Origin: an uncultured Burkholderiaceae bacterium
GTDB taxonomy: Bacteria; Pseudomonadota; Gammaproteobacteria; Burkholderiales; Burkholderiaceae
Direction of reading: 5' to 3'
NCBI GenBank assembly: GCA_937871985.1
Contig: CALMPB010000254.1
Coordinates: 1-15,748, forward strand
DNA: 15,748 nucleotides
Within the stretch, counting starts at the first letter, position 1; every line of letters begins with the position of its first letter. Of the stretch, positions 14,222 through 15,748 are shown one piece after another. Both the position numbers and the translations under genes were made by a program. The notes beneath the pieces were generated by a model that was not told the origin of the DNA, ran no database searches, and worked only from the letters and a program-made list of their open reading frames with translations.

Positions 14222-14407
14222 GAAACTACCGCGCCCGCCCCTGAACGCCCCAACGACGTTGCCGCCGTCCCAATGGCCGGAAAGGATGCCGCGCCGGGGT
14301 ATGCTGCCGATCGGCTTGCGGCGCGCGGCGAGGAGCCGCGCGCGGCGCATGTCACGGTCGATCAGCTCGCCGGTCGAAATATCTACCGCGCTGCGCAGCG
14401 GGATCAT
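14210..14407 (-). CDS. Small protein of unknown function (65 aa) in the ardC accessory operon
   Basis: I choose ATG 14407, which overlaps the stop of the preceding gene in an ATGA; an ATG at 14419 would add four residues. The product (MIPLRSAVDISTGELIDRDM, then RRARLLAARRKPIG, ending GRGSFIAG) is basic, with no signal peptide or membrane segment and no family I recognise. The tight overlap with the DUF7673-like gene supports translation. The second half, rich in Gly and Arg, is less convincing as a folded protein and may be frame-shifted from an ancestor. Confidence 0.5.
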   Translation of the reverse strand: MIPLRSAVDISTGELIDRDMRRARLLAARRKPIGSIPRRGILSGHWDGGNVVGAFRGGRGSFIAG

Positions 14408-14721
14408 TCCGGCCGCCATTGCTCAACCAGCGCCGCCATCGCGTCGCGGTAGCCCCACGCGTCGGGATACACGGTTGGTTCCTGCGCCAGATACGCCATG
14501 ACGATCAACATATCCTCCGAAATGGATGGATCGCAGTTGCACAGGTGGAGAACGGGGAAGTGCCCCCAAGTCGCGCCGTCCCACCATGCCAACAGAAAGT
14601 CGGCCGCGCGCGATGCTTGTCCCGTGTCTGACCCGGCGATCACGATCAGGCGGGAGATAGCCCCGCCCACCTCATCGAAGCTGACGGCGCGGATCGCAGG
14701 GCGGCGTTGAGGTGGATTCAT
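14404..14721 (-). CDS. DUF7673-like accessory protein
   Basis: A 105-aa cytoplasmic protein of unknown function. ATG 14721 has AGGAG 9 nt upstream. The core (AISRLIVIAGSDTGQASRAADFLLAWWDG, then SISEDMLIVMAYLAQEPTVYPDAWGYRDAMAALVEQWRPE) matches my recollection of DUF7673 proteins: SDTGQS/A..R.ADFLLAWW.., a mid-region with two acidic residues, and a final YP-D-x-GY...W.PE. Such proteins sit in plasmid and integrative-element accessory operons near antirestriction genes. It follows the 217-aa gene by 21 bp and overlaps the 65-aa gene by 4 bp. Confidence 0.75.
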   Translation of the reverse strand: MNPPQRRPAIRAVSFDEVGGAISRLIVIAGSDTGQASRAADFLLAWWDGATWGHFPVLHLCNCDPSISEDMLIVMAYLAQEPTVYPDAWGYRDAMAALVEQWRPE

Positions 14722-14742
14722 GACACTTAGCTCCTGCTGCCC

Positions 14743-15396
14743 TCAAGGGTGGAAGGGGACGGGGACCAACAGCGCATCGTCGATCGGCTCGACGTCGCGC
14801 AGTTCCACCATCACGATCTTCTCTACCCGTTCGGCCCCGGTCGGATCGAGATAAACATAGGTGTGGTCCGCAAACACCGGACTGCACAAGCGCCAGATGA
14901 CACCTTTCCGGCCAACGCGGCGCTCAAAGCGGCCGTCATAGGATACGGACGATCCGGCGATGCGGACCCGCTGGCCGACGCGCAGCCAATTCGCAGACGA
15001 TCGGATTAGCACCGCCTTTTCCTCGGCGCTCAAGCCGGGACGGCCGATGCCGAACGTCGCATTGGGGTCGCGCGCGATCCGCGCCAGCTTCTCTTCCACC
15101 GGCTCGGGCTTCCAGTCGATGACCGGCCCGGGCGCGGCCTTGTGCATGTGCGTCACCGGCTTCCCGCCGAATAGGTCGGGCTGCACGCCGACAAGGCGGC
15201 GGTGAAACATCGCCTTGTGATAGTCGCGCCGCCATTGCGCCTCGGGGGTCAGCGGCTTGGCGGCGATGCCGTCGCGCATGATCGCGACCAGTTCGTTAAA
15301 CTCCTCCTCGCTGACGGTCGCGAAGCTCGGATCATAGACCAGTCGCCCCGCGATGGCCCGGCCCTCGTCGGGGCCGGGATCGTGGGGGGCGGTCAC
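14743..15396 (-). CDS. Accessory-element protein of unknown function (217 aa)
   Basis: The frame is open far upstream, but I choose GTG 15396, which overlaps the ArdC stop in a GTGA; the upstream residues are a shadow of the ArdC gene. The protein has no signal peptide or membrane segment. The N-terminal third is helical (VSEEEFNELVAIMRDGI; PEAQWRRDYHKAMFHRRLV), the middle is rich in Pro and Lys, and the C-terminal 70 residues (NWLRVGQRVRIAGSSVSYDG, FERRVGRKGVIWRLCSPVFADHTYVYLDP) look like a small beta-barrel of SH3/KOW type. That could bind nucleic acid or protein, which is inference. I recognise no named family. The operon partners are ArdC and the DUF7673-like protein. Confidence 0.75.
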   Translation of the reverse strand: MTAPHDPGPDEGRAIAGRLVYDPSFATVSEEEFNELVAIMRDGIAAKPLTPEAQWRRDYHKAMFHRRLVGVQPDLFGGKPVTHMHKAAPGPVIDWKPEPVEEKLARIARDPNATFGIGRPGLSAEEKAVLIRSSANWLRVGQRVRIAGSSVSYDGRFERRVGRKGVIWRLCSPVFADHTYVYLDPTGAERVEKIVMVELRDVEPIDDALLVPVPFHP

Positions 15397-15701
15397 GCTG
15401 CCTCCTCCATTTCGGAGGCCGTCTCGACCGCCATGCGGCTCAACAGCCAGTCGGAGGCATCCTGCGCGAGCCGTGCAGCGGTGAAGATGCATCTTTTGTC
15501 GTTGCGCAGGGCTTGAAGCCAGCTTGCCAGATAGGCGGCATGGTCCTCGCGGTCGTGGAGCTTGATGCCGATCGTCGCGCTGATGAACGCGGCCCCAAGC
15601 TCGGCCACCAATTCCTCGCGGGCGTAGTCCTCGCGCTTCGTGGAAATGAGGGTGGGGCGGGCGAGCCGGTCCACATGGCCGCTGGCGTGACATAGCTCGT
15701 G
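15393..15701 (-). pseudogene. C-terminal fragment of an ArdC-type antirestriction zincin
   Basis: The fragment opens exactly at the zinc motif HELCH (codons 15701-15687), preceded at once by TAA (15704-15702). It then reads ASGHVDRLARPTLISTKRED, EELVAELGAAFISATIGIKL and DHAAYLASWLQALRNDK, ending EMEEAA. This is the conserved zincin-like C-terminal domain of ArdC/DUF1738 antirestriction proteins of conjugative plasmids: HExxH, a third ligand Glu in the EELVAELGAAF helix, and YLASWLxxLRNDKR. The N-terminal ssDNA-binding domain, about two thirds of the protein, is missing. A GTG at 15674 could start a 93-aa peptide lacking HELCH. The exact break at HELCH suggests insertion or recombination. The stop overlaps the next gene by 4 bp. 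Confidence 0.8.
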
Positions 15702-15748
15702 TTAGGTCCTGCCCACAGGATGTCCTTTCTGTCCTTTCAGGGCTATCC
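15702..15748. other. Unidentified sequence that interrupts the ArdC gene
   Basis: The 47 bases from the ArdC break to the window end do not continue the ArdC frame. They contain a small inverted repeat (TCCTG at 15708-15712 and CAGGA at 15716-15720) and a tandem TGTCCTTT. This could be the end of an insertion sequence or another recombined segment; I do not recognise which. Confidence 0.4.

Noticed and set aside
15397..15693. N-terminal extension of the 217-aa protein
   Set aside because: Those residues are an alternative frame of the ArdC zincin gene; the GTGA overlap at 15393-15396 is a natural start.

Overview
The window is GC-rich and its proteins and repeats look like those of an alphaproteobacterium, most likely Sphingomonadales. 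The signs are the FabI sequence type, the czc–hupE–membrane-anchor operon layout, inverted REP doublets beginning CCGTCAT, and an ArdC-centred accessory cluster. These are recognised by eye; no database search was possible. There are no rRNA or tRNA genes, no CRISPR array and no recognisable origin.

Layout. (1) Positions 1-1010 hold the end of a NarL/DesK-type histidine kinase and its LuxR-type response regulator. (2) Positions 1142-8685, minus strand, hold a heavy-metal efflux operon. In transcription order it is a small His-rich exported protein (CzcI position), CzcC, CzcB, CzcA, a HupE/UreJ-type membrane protein and a membrane-anchored protein. The last five are joined by 1- or 4-bp overlaps, and a possible tiny lipoprotein follows. 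(3) Positions 8727-8835 are the tail of a gene apparently cut off by the next element. (4) Positions about 8836-10500 are an IS1380-family insertion sequence with a full-length transposase. (5) Positions 10521-12585 look like displaced chromosome: fabI, a GNAT acetyltransferase, REPIN repeats, and a lipoprotein-like gene that has lost its 5' end. (6) Positions 12547-14166 are a second metal locus: an MFS exporter divergent from a CsoR/RcnR-type repressor, with two near-identical 16-bp palindromes between them. (7) Positions 14210-15701, minus strand, are an accessory operon remnant: the zincin end of an ArdC-type antirestriction protein, a 217-aa protein, a DUF7673-like protein and a 65-aa protein. 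ArdC is cut exactly at its zinc motif by unidentified sequence reaching the window end.

The main interest is the middle. FabI carries Val where the family has Gly in the HAIGF motif, equivalent to E. coli Gly93, the classical triclosan-resistance position (G93V). An IS ends about 20 bp before its start codon, and the housekeeping-type segment is broken on both sides and set between two metal-resistance loci and plasmid-type genes. I infer, without proof, that this may be a mobilised fabI resistance allele inside a mosaic metal/biocide-resistance region of a plasmid or genomic island. A second notable feature is the compact double-operator control region of the MFS/repressor pair, where the repressor mRNA may be leaderless.
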